In this document: piece by piece, positions 35,095 to 44,627 of the stretch | How the letters are laid out: each line of letters opens with the position of its first letter | Position numbering within the stretch: the first letter of the stretch is position 1 | DNA from: Halobacteriovoraceae bacterium | GTDB lineage: Bacteria > Bdellovibrionota > Bacteriovoracia > Bacteriovoracales > Bacteriovoracaceae | Assembly: GCA_002713145.1 (NCBI GenBank) | Contig: PAVS01000023.1 | Coordinates: 1 to 64,000, forward strand | Direction: 5' to 3' | Length of the DNA stretch: 64,000 nucleotides | Translations under genes and position numbers: made by a program | The notes under the pieces: model-generated | Database searches by the model: none | Told to the model about the DNA's origin: nothing | The model's input: the letters and a program-made list of their open reading frames with translations, nothing else

Positions 35095-36664
35095 CCGCTT
35101 TCTTTCTTTTATCAAGTCCGTATTTATCAACCTTCATGATAAGGCTTGCTCTCGATACACCTAGCTCTTTTGAAAGCCTTGATTTATTATAATTACAACG
35201 CTTTAAACCTTCTTTAATCATATAAGCTTCGAGCTCTTCTAGTGCAGCTCTTAGTGTTCCACGAGTATTGATCCCTTTAAGGTTCCCTGTGGGAGCTGTG
35301 GTGCTCTCATTAGCTTCAGTAATTCTTGAACTCAGAAGATCCGGAGTGATTGTTTTTTCATCTCCAGCTAAAACCACAAGTCTTTCAACTTCGTTTTGCA
35401 ACTCTCGAACGTTACCAGGCCATTTATGATCAAGAAAAGCCTCTAATGTTTTCTTTCCCCATTGCTTAAGAGGATGCCCCATTTCGGCACATTTCTTTTC
35501 AAGAAACGTATCCATCAGAAGGGGAATATCTTCCGTACGCTCGCGAAGCGCTGGAATATGAACGTTGATAACGTTAATTCTATAATAAAGATCTTCTCTG
35601 AACTCACCTTTAGCAATCATCCCTTTAAGATCTTTATTCGTTGCGGCCAATACTCTGACATTAACTTTTTTCGGTTGAGTTGCACCAACTGGTAAAAAAG
35701 TATTTTCTTGCAATACTCTTAAGAGTTTTACTTGCATACTCAGAGACATATCTCCAATCTCATCCAAAAAGAGTGTCCCTCCATTTGCGACTTCAAAAAA
35801 ACCTTTCTTATCTTTTACGGCTCCGGTAAAGGCACCTTTCACGTGACCAAATAGCTCACTATCAAGAAGGTTATCATTAAAAGCGGAACAGTTGACTGCC
35901 ATAAAAACAGCATCTTTTCTTGGTGAATTGAAATGAATTGCTTTCGCGACCATTTCCTTACCAGTACCGTTTTCACCTTGAATCATAATTGTTGCTTCAG
36001 AGTTAGAAACCTTAGTTAACAGGTGATAGATCTCCTGCATCTTTTTAGATTTTCCAATAATATTATGATAGCGATACTTATTACCAAGCTCAGCATTGAG
36101 ATCCATAATTCGCGCTTCACGCTTATTAACTTCTTCATATACTGTAGACACTTCATGGGCCACAAGACCGATAAGCTCTTTTAAGTAATCATACTCATGC
36201 GTCTTTAATTTTTTTAGGTTGTCACATGAAGCCGTAGCGTCTTCTTCGCTAGAGCCGCACTCGATAAGCTTTGACTTGATTTCATCTAACTCTGCAGATG
36301 TAATCTGATCTGAGACATAGGGATAGCAAAATACCGCTCCAAGGAACTCACCTTCAGATTCGATTTTCGCAGAGATCATCCTTACATTAGGAAAAAAAGA
36401 TTCAAAATAAAAGGAACTTCCATCCTGACCATTGAGAAGCTCGAGCCCCTTTTCAATGTCTTGAGTGAGAAACTCTTTTCCATAAGGTAGATGGGATTGA
36501 ACTTTAAAAAAATGGCTTCTAAATTCATACTCTTTATCCAAGATATCAGAGTGAATATTTCCATGCTTATCAGTGTAAAAAATATCAACACCAAACCACT
36601 TACCAATCACTTCTTCTAATTTTTTATTAGCGTGAAGATCTTTAATCGTTTTCCAATCAATCAT
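35084..36664 (-). CDS. Sigma-54-dependent transcriptional activator without receiver domain
   Basis: A 526-aa enhancer-binding protein. Residues 1-185 form a sensor region of uncertain family, weakly like PocR/GAF-type domains, with no receiver phosphorylation site. The AAA+ domain follows with Walker A GENGTGKE (230-237), the sigma-54 contact loop GAFTGA (277-282) and Walker B TLFLDEIGDM (297-306). The C-terminus is a Fis-type helix-turn-helix, NYNKSRLSKELGVSRASLIM. It should respond to a small ligand or partner protein and open sigma-54 promoters. Its own 5' region contains an inverted repeat ACTCCC/GGGAGT with two internal GATAAG repeats, but no identified promoter. Confidence 0.92.
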   Translation of the reverse strand: MIDWKTIKDLHANKKLEEVIGKWFGVDIFYTDKHGNIHSDILDKEYEFRSHFFKVQSHLPYGKEFLTQDIEKGLELLNGQDGSSFYFESFFPNVRMISAKIESEGEFLGAVFCYPYVSDQITSAELDEIKSKLIECGSSEEDATASCDNLKKLKTHEYDYLKELIGLVAHEVSTVYEEVNKREARIMDLNAELGNKYRYHNIIGKSKKMQEIYHLLTKVSNSEATIMIQGENGTGKEMVAKAIHFNSPRKDAVFMAVNCSAFNDNLLDSELFGHVKGAFTGAVKDKKGFFEVANGGTLFLDEIGDMSLSMQVKLLRVLQENTFLPVGATQPKKVNVRVLAATNKDLKGMIAKGEFREDLYYRINVINVHIPALRERTEDIPLLMDTFLEKKCAEMGHPLKQWGKKTLEAFLDHKWPGNVRELQNEVERLVVLAGDEKTITPDLLSSRITEANESTTAPTGNLKGINTRGTLRAALEELEAYMIKEGLKRCNYNKSRLSKELGVSRASLIMKVDKYGLDKRKKAANE

Positions 36665-36782
36665 AATTGACTCCCTATTTTGCTTATCTCGTAAGACTTA
36701 TCGGAGGGAGTGCTTAATTTCTTGACATCAAAGTTGATTATCCGCAAAAATTATTTACAGACAGTTGGATAAGTTATTGTTT

Positions 36783-37337
36783 TTAAAGGCTTTTAATTTG
36801 GTCCACGATGTATTTTTGAAGCCAGGGCTGTTGACCGGTATACTTCTTAACTATCTTATTTTCCGAATTGAAAACAAAGGTCTCTGGGAGTTTATAGGTG
36901 CCCAATTCTTTATGAGAGTTGATTTTATCTTCAACTAAACTGACATTGTCTAAATTCAAATCAAATTGTTTTAAAAATTTTTTCATTTTTTTTGGGTCAT
37001 CATTGACTGCAACCAAAACAAACTGAATATTCTTTTTATCTTTAAACAAATGGATCATTTTAACTAGTTCTGGAAATTCTTTTTCACAAGGAGCGCACCA
37101 AGTAGCCCAAAAATGAACAAAAACATTTTTGCCCTGGCCGGTTAATTGATAAAGTTCTAAATTTTTATCAGAGTCAGATGCGAGTGAAAACTTGAGATTA
37201 GGCATGTTTTGAATGACAGTTCCCGCTTTATCCGCACTATCTCCAGCAAATTTATTTTCTAATTTATAGGCTTCAAAAAGAATATAACCAAAAACAAAGA
37301 TAATAATGATGGAGAAAATATAAATTTTACGATTCAT
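36783..37337 (-). CDS. TlpA/ResA-like membrane-anchored thioredoxin
   Basis: A 184-aa protein with an N-terminal membrane anchor (residues 4-21) and a periplasmic thioredoxin fold of the TlpA/ResA group. The active site is WATWCAPCEKEFPEL (CxxC), and KLPETFVFNSENKIV carries the cis-proline typical of thioredoxins. Such proteins reduce disulfides in the periplasm, often for cytochrome c maturation. The ATG lies only 10 nt beyond the terminator that follows rplQ, with AGGGTG as ribosome-binding site, so expression may rely on readthrough. Confidence 0.9.
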   Translation of the reverse strand: MNRKIYIFSIIIIFVFGYILFEAYKLENKFAGDSADKAGTVIQNMPNLKFSLASDSDKNLELYQLTGQGKNVFVHFWATWCAPCEKEFPELVKMIHLFKDKKNIQFVLVAVNDDPKKMKKFLKQFDLNLDNVSLVEDKINSHKELGTYKLPETFVFNSENKIVKKYTGQQPWLQKYIVDQIKSL

Positions 37338-37347
37338 AACACCCTAT

Positions 37348-37377
37348 AAAAAAAGCCTTCTGCATGCAGAAGGCTTT
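37348..37377 (-). terminator. Strong intrinsic terminator after rplQ
   Basis: On the minus strand AAAGCCTTCTGCA and TGCAGAAGGCTTT form a 12-13 bp perfect stem with almost no loop, followed by seven T. It closes the alpha operon and stands 10 nt before the TlpA-like start codon. Confidence 0.93.
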
Positions 37378-37399
37378 ATATTTAAAATTTAATTTTAAA

Positions 37400-37756
37400 T
37401 TATTCTACAAAAGAAATATAACCCATTTTTGAAGAGTCACCTAATCTTCTGTCTGCAAGTTTTACAGTTCTAGTGTATCCACCATTTCTTTCTTTGAACT
37501 TAGGACCAACTTCTGTAAAAAGTTTATTCACAGCAGCTCTGTTGTTTAATTTACTAAGAGCAAGTCTTCTGTTGTGTACAGTGTCTTCTTTTGCAAGAGT
37601 GACTAGTTTTTCAACATAACCTCTTACTGCTCGAGCCTTAGCTTGTGTCGTTTTAATTTTCCCATGATCGATAATTTCAACCGCTAGGTTTCTTAAAAGA
37701 GCTTTTCTATGAGCTGGGCTTACGCCTAATTTATTTTGATGTTTAGAGTGTCTCAT
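37400..37756 (-). CDS. rplQ: 50S ribosomal protein L17
   Basis: The 118-aa L17 begins MRHSKHQNKLGVSPAHRKALLRN and contains HGKIKTTQAKARAVRGYVEKLVTLAK, both characteristic. Length matches the short bacterial form. It is the last gene of the alpha operon, 9 nt after rpoA, and is followed by a strong terminator. Confidence 0.97.
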   Translation of the reverse strand: MRHSKHQNKLGVSPAHRKALLRNLAVEIIDHGKIKTTQAKARAVRGYVEKLVTLAKEDTVHNRRLALSKLNNRAAVNKLFTEVGPKFKERNGGYTRTVKLADRRLGDSSKMGYISFVE

Positions 37757-37765
37757 CTCTATCTC

Positions 37766-38797
37766 CTAGTTATCTTTATTTTCCTGAACTTGTTTCATGA
37801 TGCTATCAACTTTCATACCAAGACCAAGTCCCATTTTAGAAAGAAGATCTTTAATTTCATTTAAAGACTTTCTACCAAAGTTCTTAGTTCTTAGCATCTC
37901 ACCTTCAGTTTTAGAAACGAGTTCGTAGATGTATTTAATATTTGCATTCTGTAAGCAGTTTGAAGATCTTACAGTAAGCTCAAGCTCAGAAACTGGCTTT
38001 AAAAGAGCATCATTTGTTGGTGAGCTGCTCGCTGCCTGAGTAGCTGCTTTAGCCTCTATAGGTGCATCTTCATCTTCAAAGTTTAAGAATACAGTTAATT
38101 GGTCTCTGAGGATCTTAGCAGAGTATGCAACAGCATCGACAGGATCAACACCAGCGTTCGTCCACACTTCAAGCGTAAGCTTATCATAATCCGTTCTCTT
38201 ACCAACCCTTGCGTTTGTTACAGTGTAGTTTACACGGTGAACTGGTGAGAAAAGAGTATCAAGATAGATCCAACCAACAGGTAAATCATAGTTTTCTTTA
38301 TTATCTAATGAAGAAACATATCCTTTCCCTCTAGCAATTTTAATTTCCATTCTGATTGATCCACCAGAAGAAACATTACAAATAACATGCTCAGGGTTAA
38401 GAACTTCAATATTGTTATTTTCAGCAATATCAGCAGCAGTAACTGGGCCTTCAGAATTTTTTTCAAGAACAAGATTTACTTCTTCTTTATCAATAATTTT
38501 AAATCGAACTTCAGTAAGGTTTAAAACGATTTCTGAAACTTCTTCCTTAACGTTATTAAGCGTTCCAAATTCATGATCAACATTATCAATCTTAACTGCA
38601 ACGATACCGGCACCCTGAAGTGAAGAAAGTAGAACTCTTCTAAGTGAGTTACCTAGTGTCAGACCATACCCTCTTTCAAGTGGCTTCGCTACAAATTTAC
38701 CATAGTTAGCTTTTAGGTTGTCATTATCAACCTCTAAAGCTTTTGGTCTAATCATATCGATCCAGTTTTTTGCAGCAAATGTGTTATTTACAGACAT
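37766..38797 (-). CDS. rpoA: RNA polymerase alpha subunit
   Basis: The 343-aa alpha subunit, which dimerises to assemble the core enzyme. The N-terminal domain has [21 protein letters not shown], and the C-terminal domain begins after an Ala/Ser-rich linker (about 245-265) and ends with [23 protein letters not shown], the helix-hairpin-helix that contacts UP elements. rpsD, which normally lies just upstream, is absent; rpsK precedes it after 23 nt. Confidence 0.98.
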   Translation of the reverse strand: MSVNNTFAAKNWIDMIRPKALEVDNDNLKANYGKFVAKPLERGYGLTLGNSLRRVLLSSLQGAGIVAVKIDNVDHEFGTLNNVKEEVSEIVLNLTEVRFKIIDKEEVNLVLEKNSEGPVTAADIAENNNIEVLNPEHVICNVSSGGSIRMEIKIARGKGYVSSLDNKENYDLPVGWIYLDTLFSPVHRVNYTVTNARVGKRTDYDKLTLEVWTNAGVDPVDAVAYSAKILRDQLTVFLNFEDEDAPIEAKAATQAASSSPTNDALLKPVSELELTVRSSNCLQNANIKYIYELVSKTEGEMLRTKNFGRKSLNEIKDLLSKMGLGLGMKVDSIMKQVQENKDN

Positions 38798-38820
38798 CTT
38801 TATATCTCCCTTAAATTAAA

Positions 38821-39204
38821 TTATACTCTTCTTCTTTTCGGTGCACGACAACCATTGTGTGGCATCGGTGATTTATCAGCAACCGAAGTAATTCTCATAC
38901 CGACAGAAAGAAGTGCTCTAATTGCGTTTTCTCTTCCCGCTCCTGGTCCTTTAACTTTAACGTCTACAGAACTTACCCCATGCTCTTGTGCTTTCTTAGC
39001 AGCTTCAGTCGAAGCAACTTGAGCAGCAAATGGAGTTGATTTCTTAGAACCTCTAAAACCTAATCCTCCAGCCGAAGCCCAAGAGATTGCGTTTCCTTGT
39101 GGATCAGAAAAAGTAACAATTGTATTATTAAAAGAAGCCTGAATGTGGCATACCGCTTGAGGTATATTCTTTTTAACTTTTTTCTTTGTTTGTTGTTTAG
39201 CCAT
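38821..39204 (-). CDS. rpsK: 30S ribosomal protein S11
   Basis: The 127-aa S11 has [37 protein letters not shown] and the C-terminal [13 protein letters not shown]. It lines the mRNA exit channel on the platform. It follows rpsM after 16 nt and is directly followed by rpoA instead of rpsD. Confidence 0.98.
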   Translation of the reverse strand: MAKQQTKKKVKKNIPQAVCHIQASFNNTIVTFSDPQGNAISWASAGGLGFRGSKKSTPFAAQVASTEAAKKAQEHGVSSVDVKVKGPGAGRENAIRALLSVGMRITSVADKSPMPHNGCRAPKRRRV

Positions 39205-39220
39205 ATTATTATCTCACTTA

Positions 39221-39601
39221 TTATTTCATTGATTTAATAGATTTCTTACCAGCAATAGCAACTGATTTACCTTTACGCGTTCTCGCATTAGTAGAAGTTC
39301 TCTGACCTCTAACCGGTAATCCTTTTCTATGTCTGATACCTCTGTAGCACCCTAGATCTTTAAGTCGCTTAATATTTAAACCAACTTCACGTCTAAGATC
39401 ACCCTCTACAGTGTAATCATCTAAAATCTTTCTGATTTCATTACTTTCTTCCTCAGTAAGCTCAGAAGAATTCATATTTAAATCAATTCCAGCTTTGTTA
39501 AGAACCTCTTCACCAATCTTTGGACCAACTCCGTAAAGTGATCTGATTGCGATTCTCATTGCTTTATTTCTTGGAAGGTCTACACCTAATATTCTTGCCA
39601 T
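39221..39601 (-). CDS. rpsM: 30S ribosomal protein S13
   Basis: The 126-aa S13 starts [26 protein letters not shown] and ends with the basic tail [20 protein letters not shown]. It binds the head of 16S rRNA and touches both tRNA and L5. It lies 13 nt downstream of rpmJ. Confidence 0.98.
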   Translation of the reverse strand: MARILGVDLPRNKAMRIAIRSLYGVGPKIGEEVLNKAGIDLNMNSSELTEEESNEIRKILDDYTVEGDLRREVGLNIKRLKDLGCYRGIRHRKGLPVRGQRTSTNARTRKGKSVAIAGKKSIKSMK

Positions 39602-39614
39602 TTTTAACTCCTAC

Positions 39615-39731
39615 TTACCCTTGTCTTTGCTTATGTCTAGGGTTCGCTTTGCAAATTACTCTCAGAACGCCTTTTCTTTTAATAACTTTGCAGTCCTTAC
39701 ATATTCTTTTTACACTTGATCTAACTTTCAT
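39615..39731 (-). CDS. rpmJ: 50S ribosomal protein L36
   Basis: A 38-aa protein translated from the minus strand (ATG at 39731), starting [20 protein letters not shown] and ending [10 protein letters not shown]. The zinc ligands of the C+ form are present: Cys11, Cys14, Cys27 and His33. This gene is shorter than most ORF finders report, but its position between infA and rpsM is standard. Confidence 0.96.
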   Translation of the reverse strand: MKVRSSVKRICKDCKVIKRKGVLRVICKANPRHKQRQG

Positions 39732-39736
39732 AATAT

Positions 39737-39964
39737 TTATCCCTTGCTTCGATAAATAATTCTACCCTTGCTCAAATCGTACTTGCTGATTTCAATAAGT
39801 ACTTTGTCACCAGGGAGAATCTTAATAAAATTCATTCTCATTTTCCCGCTAATATGTGCGAGAACAACATGCCCATTGGGGAGTTTTACCTTAAACTTAG
39901 TATTGGGTAGTAACTCCAATACTTCACCTTCAACCTCTAAAATGTCGCCTTTAGCTTCAGCCAT
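39737..39964 (-). CDS. infA: Translation initiation factor IF-1
   Basis: A 75-aa OB-fold protein: [20 protein letters not shown], then [26 protein letters not shown]. The start is set at 39964 because AGGTG lies 8 nt upstream; a longer frame starts at 40018 but has no family match. It follows adk after a 70-nt gap; map (methionine aminopeptidase), often found here, is absent. Confidence 0.95.
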   Translation of the reverse strand: MAEAKGDILEVEGEVLELLPNTKFKVKLPNGHVVLAHISGKMRMNFIKILPGDKVLIEISKYDLSKGRIIYRSKG

Positions 39965-40034
39965 TAAAAATTCACCTGATTTAGCATGTCTTATAGTAAA
40001 CATTACACACGATGGCAATATTCAAATTACAAAT

Positions 40035-40664
40035 TTAATTGATTTTACTCACTAAATCCGAAAATACTTTATCCATGCTTTGATCAGCCTGAAGTCTGAC
40101 GAGTTTCCCCTTCGACTCATAGAGATCTAACACTGGATTTATCGTATTTTCAAATACTTCCATCCTGCTTCTTACAACTTCCTCTTTGTCATCATCTCGT
40201 TGAACAAGAGGTTCACCACTCACGTCGCACACACCACTCACCTTCGGCGGGTTAGTGACTAAGTTGTAAATGTGCTTACCGTCTTTTGTCACTCTTCGGT
40301 TCGTAAGTCTTTCGACCAATTTATCCGTATCGAGTTCGAAATAAACAGCAAGCGATGGGTAGCCTTCGAGAATTGAATTAAGCGTTTTGGCCTGTTCAAT
40401 ATTTCGTGGATATCCATCAAAAATATAAGCAGAGTTATCAAGGTCCAGATTAGCCTTTAATAATTCCACCACAAGGTCATCAGAAACAAGTTGCCCTGAC
40501 TCCATGACTTCTTTTACTTTAATTCCAAGCTCACTTTCCTTGGCAATTTCCGCACGTAGCAGATTACCAGTAGAAATATGTGTATAACCTTTTTCAGCTA
40601 CAAGCTTTGCAGACTGAGTGCCTTTTCCAGAGCCAGGAGCTCCTAAGAGGACAAGGTTTTTCAT
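40035..40664 (-). CDS. adk: Adenylate kinase
   Basis: Converts ATP and AMP into two ADP. The 209-aa protein has the P-loop GAPGSGKGTQSAKL, the AMP region HISTGNLLRAEI, DGYPRNIEQA and the LID region from NRRVTKDG to DDKEEVVRSR. The LID has only one cysteine, so it is not zinc-binding. The real start is the ATG at 40664, which shares a base with the secY stop (TGATG); a TTG just upstream would extend it by one residue. Confidence 0.97.
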   Translation of the reverse strand: MKNLVLLGAPGSGKGTQSAKLVAEKGYTHISTGNLLRAEIAKESELGIKVKEVMESGQLVSDDLVVELLKANLDLDNSAYIFDGYPRNIEQAKTLNSILEGYPSLAVYFELDTDKLVERLTNRRVTKDGKHIYNLVTNPPKVSGVCDVSGEPLVQRDDDKEEVVRSRMEVFENTINPVLDLYESKGKLVRLQADQSMDKVFSDLVSKIN

Positions 40665-41986
40665 CAAAACCTTCTCCCAGCACCACTGTACTTACCGCGA
40701 GCTTTATATTGAGTATTGTATCTTTCTGAAATTAAAAAACTCTCTGCTTGGGCCATTGTATCTATTGCAACACCCACAAGGATTAATAGCGAAGTACCAC
40801 CAAAGTAGAAAGGAACTTTCGCATAATCAAAAAGAATCGCAGGCATAATACAGATAATAGACATATAAATTGAACCGACTAAAGTAAGTCTTGCCACAAC
40901 ATTGTCTAAAAACTCCGCTGTTCTTGTCCCAGGTCTAATTCCAGGAATAAAACCACCATTCTTTTTTAAAGACTCTGAAATATCTTTTGTTTTAAATTGA
41001 ATTTGTGCGTAAAAATAACAGAAGAATACGATCAATCCGATAAAAACCACATTATAAAGGATTCGTCCCGGATATAAAGATTCTTGAATCGTATCGACAT
41101 ACATTTTAATAGGGCTTCCTTCAGGTACAAATGAAGAAATAGTTGTAGGGAACCCTAATAAAGCCGACGCAAAAATAGGAGGCATAACACCAGAGATGTT
41201 TACCTTAACCGGAAGATGTGATGACTGACCACCAAACACTCTATTGTTAACAACTCTTTTCGCGTACTGAACAGGGATCTTTCTAAATGCTTTCTCAACA
41301 AAGATGATAATCCAGAAAGAAACCACCATAATAAGACCAACAACAAGTAAATTTGGACCTGTGAGTTCGCCGTTTTTAAAGAGATTAACTGTATCGTACA
41401 TACCACCGGGTATTCCCGCTGCAATACCAGCAAAGATAATAAGCGAAATCCCGTTACCAATACCTTTTTCTGTAATTCTTTCTCCTAACCACATAACAAA
41501 CATGGTTCCAGCAGTTAAGGTAATAACAGACATTGCTCTAAATCCCATACCAGGATCAAGAACAATAGGCATACCACTTGGAGATTTTAAGTTTTCAAGC
41601 CCAACAGCTAGACCATAACCCTGAATAATACAAAGAAGAACAGTTGCGTATCTAGTCCACTGTTGAATTTTCTTATGACCATCTTGTTCCTTTCTGATCT
41701 CTTCAAGTACCGGAAACGAAACCTGAAGAAGTGAAAAGATAATAGATGCAGTAATATAAGGCATGATACCCAAAGCAAGAACTGAGAAACGCTCTAACGC
41801 ACCTCCGGTAAACATATTAAATGAACCGAAAATCCCACCTTGCTGATTCGCAAAGAATGATTTCAAAGAAGCGGCGTCAATACCAGGAGTTGGGACCTGC
41901 GAAGCAACCCTAAAAACCCCAAGCATAAACAATGTATAAAATAAACGTTTTTGTAATTCCTCTAACTTACTCTGAGCATTGGACAT
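40664..41986 (-). CDS. secY: Protein translocase subunit SecY
   Basis: The 440-aa channel subunit of the Sec translocon, with ten predicted membrane helices. Typical parts are FRVASQVPTPGIDAASL at the N-terminus, GFRAMSVITLTAGTMFVMWLG, and the cytosolic loop KKNGGFIPGIRPGTRTAEFLD. Its start overlaps the rplO stop by one base, and adk follows with a 1-base overlap. Confidence 0.98.
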   Translation of the reverse strand: MSNAQSKLEELQKRLFYTLFMLGVFRVASQVPTPGIDAASLKSFFANQQGGIFGSFNMFTGGALERFSVLALGIMPYITASIIFSLLQVSFPVLEEIRKEQDGHKKIQQWTRYATVLLCIIQGYGLAVGLENLKSPSGMPIVLDPGMGFRAMSVITLTAGTMFVMWLGERITEKGIGNGISLIIFAGIAAGIPGGMYDTVNLFKNGELTGPNLLVVGLIMVVSFWIIIFVEKAFRKIPVQYAKRVVNNRVFGGQSSHLPVKVNISGVMPPIFASALLGFPTTISSFVPEGSPIKMYVDTIQESLYPGRILYNVVFIGLIVFFCYFYAQIQFKTKDISESLKKNGGFIPGIRPGTRTAEFLDNVVARLTLVGSIYMSIICIMPAILFDYAKVPFYFGGTSLLILVGVAIDTMAQAESFLISERYNTQYKARGKYSGAGRRF

Positions 41987-42465
41987 TATTTTTCTTCCTT
42001 CTTGGCCTCTTCTTTCATTTGAATTTTACCACCAGCTTTTTCGATAATTTCTTGAGCTGATTTGGAAAACTTATCAATATGATTAAAAGTTAAAGCCTTA
42101 TTAAATTCACCTTTAGATAAGACTTTAATAGGAAGTTGTTTACTTCGTCCAGAAAGAAGACCTTTTTCAATCAAACTTTCTCTAGAAACTTCACCAGAAT
42201 CAAATTTTGCTTCGATTTGATCAAGAGTGACAATGGCATATTCTTTTTTAAAGTGATGGTTTGAGAAACCTCTTTTAGCCAATCTGATATAGAAAGGAAT
42301 ATGTCCAGATTCAAAACCTGTTCTTACGCCACCACCAGATCTCGCTTTTTGACCCTTGTGACCTTTACCTGCTTGAGTACCCCATCCTGAACCTTGTCCA
42401 CGTCCAATTCTTTTTCTATTTTTAGTAGCACCCTTAGGGCTTTTTAAATTATTTAGCGTTAACAT
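41986..42465 (-). CDS. rplO: 50S ribosomal protein L15
   Basis: The 159-aa L15 opens MLTLNNLKSPKGATKNRKRIGRG followed by GWGTQAGKGHKGQKARSGG, its classic glycine-rich region. The last 15 residues form an extra Lys/Glu tail. It ends overlapping secY by one base. Confidence 0.97.
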   Translation of the reverse strand: MLTLNNLKSPKGATKNRKRIGRGQGSGWGTQAGKGHKGQKARSGGGVRTGFESGHIPFYIRLAKRGFSNHHFKKEYAIVTLDQIEAKFDSGEVSRESLIEKGLLSGRSKQLPIKVLSKGEFNKALTFNHIDKFSKSAQEIIEKAGGKIQMKEEAKKEEK

Positions 42466-42488
42466 AATAAATACCTCAAAAAATTAGA

Positions 42489-42671
42489 TTATTTCTCTTC
42501 AACAATCTCTAACATGTGAATAACTTTCTTGATCATTCCACGTACACATGGAGTATTTTCAAGAGTTCTTACAGAACCAGGTTTTCTAAGACCTAACCCT
42601 CTAACATTTGCTTTTTGTTTTTCAGTACAAGCAATAGTACTTTTCTTTAATTTTACAGTAATTGTACTCAT
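42489..42671 (-). CDS. rpmD: 50S ribosomal protein L30
   Basis: A 60-aa L30 with the short form typical of bacteria; RGLGLRKPGSVRTLENTPCVRGMIKKVIHML is not quoted in full, but KANVRGLGLRKPGS and TPCVRGMIKK are diagnostic. It lies between rpsE and rplO as usual. Confidence 0.96.
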   Translation of the reverse strand: MSTITVKLKKSTIACTEKQKANVRGLGLRKPGSVRTLENTPCVRGMIKKVIHMLEIVEEK

Positions 42672-42683
42672 GATTTACCTCAA

Positions 42684-43286
42684 TTATTTAGCACTGCTTA
42701 GTCTTAATGATTTAGCATCGACTCCACGAGCTTTAGCCACTTGCTCTACTGATCTTACTTGTTTAAGAGCACTAAAAGTTGCTTTTACAACGTTATGTGG
42801 GTTACTTCCTCTAAGAGATTTAGTTAGTACGTTTTTAATACCAGCTAGTTCGAGAATCGTACGACATGCACCAGCAGCTTTTACCCCTGTACCTTCAGCA
42901 GCAGGTTTGAAAAGGATTTTTCCAGCATCAAACTCACCTAAAACAGTATGAGGGAGTGTTCCATTTTCGATAGGGATATGAATCATTCTCTTCGCAGCAA
43001 CTTGAGAAGCTTTTCTGATCGCATCAGGAACCTCTTTCGCCTTACCGAGACCAAAACCAACATTTCCTTTTTGGTCACCGACAATAACGAGGGCAGAGAA
43101 AGAAAATCTACGTCCACCTTTAACAACCTTAGCAACTCTATTTACAGCAACGACTCTTTCTTCAAAATCAGGAGCCATTTGTTCATTCTTTTTTGCCTGA
43201 GCTTTAGGTCCTCTTCCGCCAGACCTTTTAGGCTTAGCTTCTTTAGCGACTTCTTCAGTTTTATTGTTTTCGTTTTCAGTACTCAT
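42684..43286 (-). CDS. rpsE: 30S ribosomal protein S5 with N-terminal extension
   Basis: The 200-aa S5 has [20 protein letters not shown] and [18 protein letters not shown]5 helps maintain translational accuracy. Compared with the usual ~167 aa it carries about 30 extra, highly charged residues at the N-terminus (KSGGRGP-type basic stretch), which would lie at the mRNA entry side. It starts 17 nt after rplR. Confidence 0.97.
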   Translation of the reverse strand: MSTENENNKTEEVAKEAKPKRSGGRGPKAQAKKNEQMAPDFEERVVAVNRVAKVVKGGRRFSFSALVIVGDQKGNVGFGLGKAKEVPDAIRKASQVAAKRMIHIPIENGTLPHTVLGEFDAGKILFKPAAEGTGVKAAGACRTILELAGIKNVLTKSLRGSNPHNVVKATFSALKQVRSVEQVAKARGVDAKSLRLSSAK

Positions 43287-43303
43287 TATATTTATCCCCT
43301 AAA

Positions 43304-43678
43304 TTAAATCTGGATTCCAGCTTCGCGAATAGAATCAGCCAGTGTTGCGATAACACCTGTATACTTTTTTCCATTTCTATCAAAAACTGCCGCTTTAATA
43401 TTGTTTTCGCCAAGTTTTTTTGCAACTGCTGAACCAACTTCTTTAGCGCTTTCTGCGTTAGACCCTTTCCCAACAGCATTTTTACCAAACGTCTGAACAG
43501 AGAAAAGTGTTTTATTTTGGCTGTCATCAACAATTTGAACAAAAAGATTTGAGTTTGTTTTCTTCGCACATACTCTCGGTCTCTCAGTCGTTCCAATAAC
43601 TCTTTTTCTAATGGCTAATTTTCTTCTTTGTTCTTTAGCTTTAGATGGGTTCTTTATCTTTTTTAGTGTTTTTCTCAT
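43304..43678 (-). CDS. rplR: 50S ribosomal protein L18
   Basis: A 124-aa 5S-rRNA-binding protein with a basic N-terminus, RPRVCAKKTNSNLFVQIVDD in the centre and KKYTGVIATLADSIREAGI at the end, typical of L18. It lies between rplF (8-nt gap) and rpsE. Confidence 0.97.
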   Translation of the reverse strand: MRKTLKKIKNPSKAKEQRRKLAIRKRVIGTTERPRVCAKKTNSNLFVQIVDDSQNKTLFSVQTFGKNAVGKGSNAESAKEVGSAVAKKLGENNIKAAVFDRNGKKYTGVIATLADSIREAGIQI

Positions 43679-43686
43679 AATATTAC

Positions 43687-44226
43687 CTACTTCTTAGCCC
43701 CTGTCTTACCAGCTTTTCTGATAATAGTTTCATCAGCGTATCTAATACCTTTCCCTTTGTAAGGCTCAGGTGGTCTGAATGATCTTACTTTTGCAGCAGC
43801 AAAACCAACAAGTTCTTTATTTGCTCCAGAAAGTTCGATTTCGTTTTTACCAACTTTAGCACTTACACCTTCAGGGAGCTCATAATCAATTGGATGTGAG
43901 TATCCAAGGTTAAGTGTTAATTTATTTCCTGAAATGGCAGCTTTGTAACCAACTCCAGTGAACTCAAGTTTTTTAGTGAAACCAGTTGTTACACCAGTCA
44001 CCATGTTGTTTACAAGAGTTCTTGTCATACCCCAAAGAGCTCTGTTCTTGTTAGAGTCATCAACTGGATTAACTAAGATTTCATTATCTTTTTGTTCAAC
44101 CGTAACACCTGGGTGATGAGTGAACTCAAGTTGCCCATTAGGACCTTTAACTTCAATTTTTCTGTCTGCAATAGAGATATTTACTTTCTCAGGTACTGCA
44201 ACAGGTTGTTTTCCTATTCTTGACAT
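43687..44226 (-). CDS. rplF: 50S ribosomal protein L6
   Basis: The 179-aa L6 starts MSRIGKQPVAVPEKVNIS, with IEVKGPNGQLEF and ends with FRPPEPYKGKGIRYADE, the signature for 23S rRNA helix 97 contact. Normal length. It follows rpsH after 9 nt. Confidence 0.98.
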   Translation of the reverse strand: MSRIGKQPVAVPEKVNISIADRKIEVKGPNGQLEFTHHPGVTVEQKDNEILVNPVDDSNKNRALWGMTRTLVNNMVTGVTTGFTKKLEFTGVGYKAAISGNKLTLNLGYSHPIDYELPEGVSAKVGKNEIELSGANKELVGFAAAKVRSFRPPEPYKGKGIRYADETIIRKAGKTGAKK

Positions 44227-44235
44227 TATTCTCTC

Positions 44236-44616
44236 CTACCAAACGTTACAAAGAACTTCGCCACCGAGTTTCATTGATTTTGCTTTTCTGGAAGAAACAA
44301 TTCCAGAAGAAGTAGAAACAATTGAAACCCCTAAACCACTTAATACACGCGGCATTTCTCTATAACCTTTATAGATTCTTAGCCCTGGCTTAGAAACTCT
44401 TTGAATACCTACAATTGCACCATCTTTAAGGGCAACTCTAATTACTAAATTATTATCAGTTGCAACAAGCTTGAAACCTTTAATAAAACCTTCTTCTTTA
44501 AGCACTTTGCAAATATTTGCTTTGGTTTTACTTGCTGGGATATCAACTTTTGCATGATTGGCTCTTACACCATTTCTTATTCTTGTTAGCATGTCCGCTA
44601 AAGGATCAGTCATCAT
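44236..44616 (-). CDS. rpsH: 30S ribosomal protein S8
   Basis: The 126-aa S8 begins MMTDPLADMLTRIRNG and ends with the RNA-binding SIVSTSSGIVSSRKAKS. In many bacteria S8 represses the spc operon. The first of two tandem ATGs is kept because TAGGAG lies 8 nt upstream of it. Confidence 0.98.
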   Translation of the reverse strand: MMTDPLADMLTRIRNGVRANHAKVDIPASKTKANICKVLKEEGFIKGFKLVATDNNLVIRVALKDGAIVGIQRVSKPGLRIYKGYREMPRVLSGLGVSIVSTSSGIVSSRKAKSMKLGGEVLCNVW

Positions 44617-44627
44617 AATCTATACTC

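Noticed and set aside
41304..41618. A 104-codon plus-strand open frame inside secY
   Set aside because: It comes from codon bias of membrane-helix coding sequence on the opposite strand.
42529..42951. A 140-codon plus-strand open frame opposite rpsE and rpmD
   Set aside because: It lies wholly inside ribosomal protein genes on the other strand and has no known protein signature.
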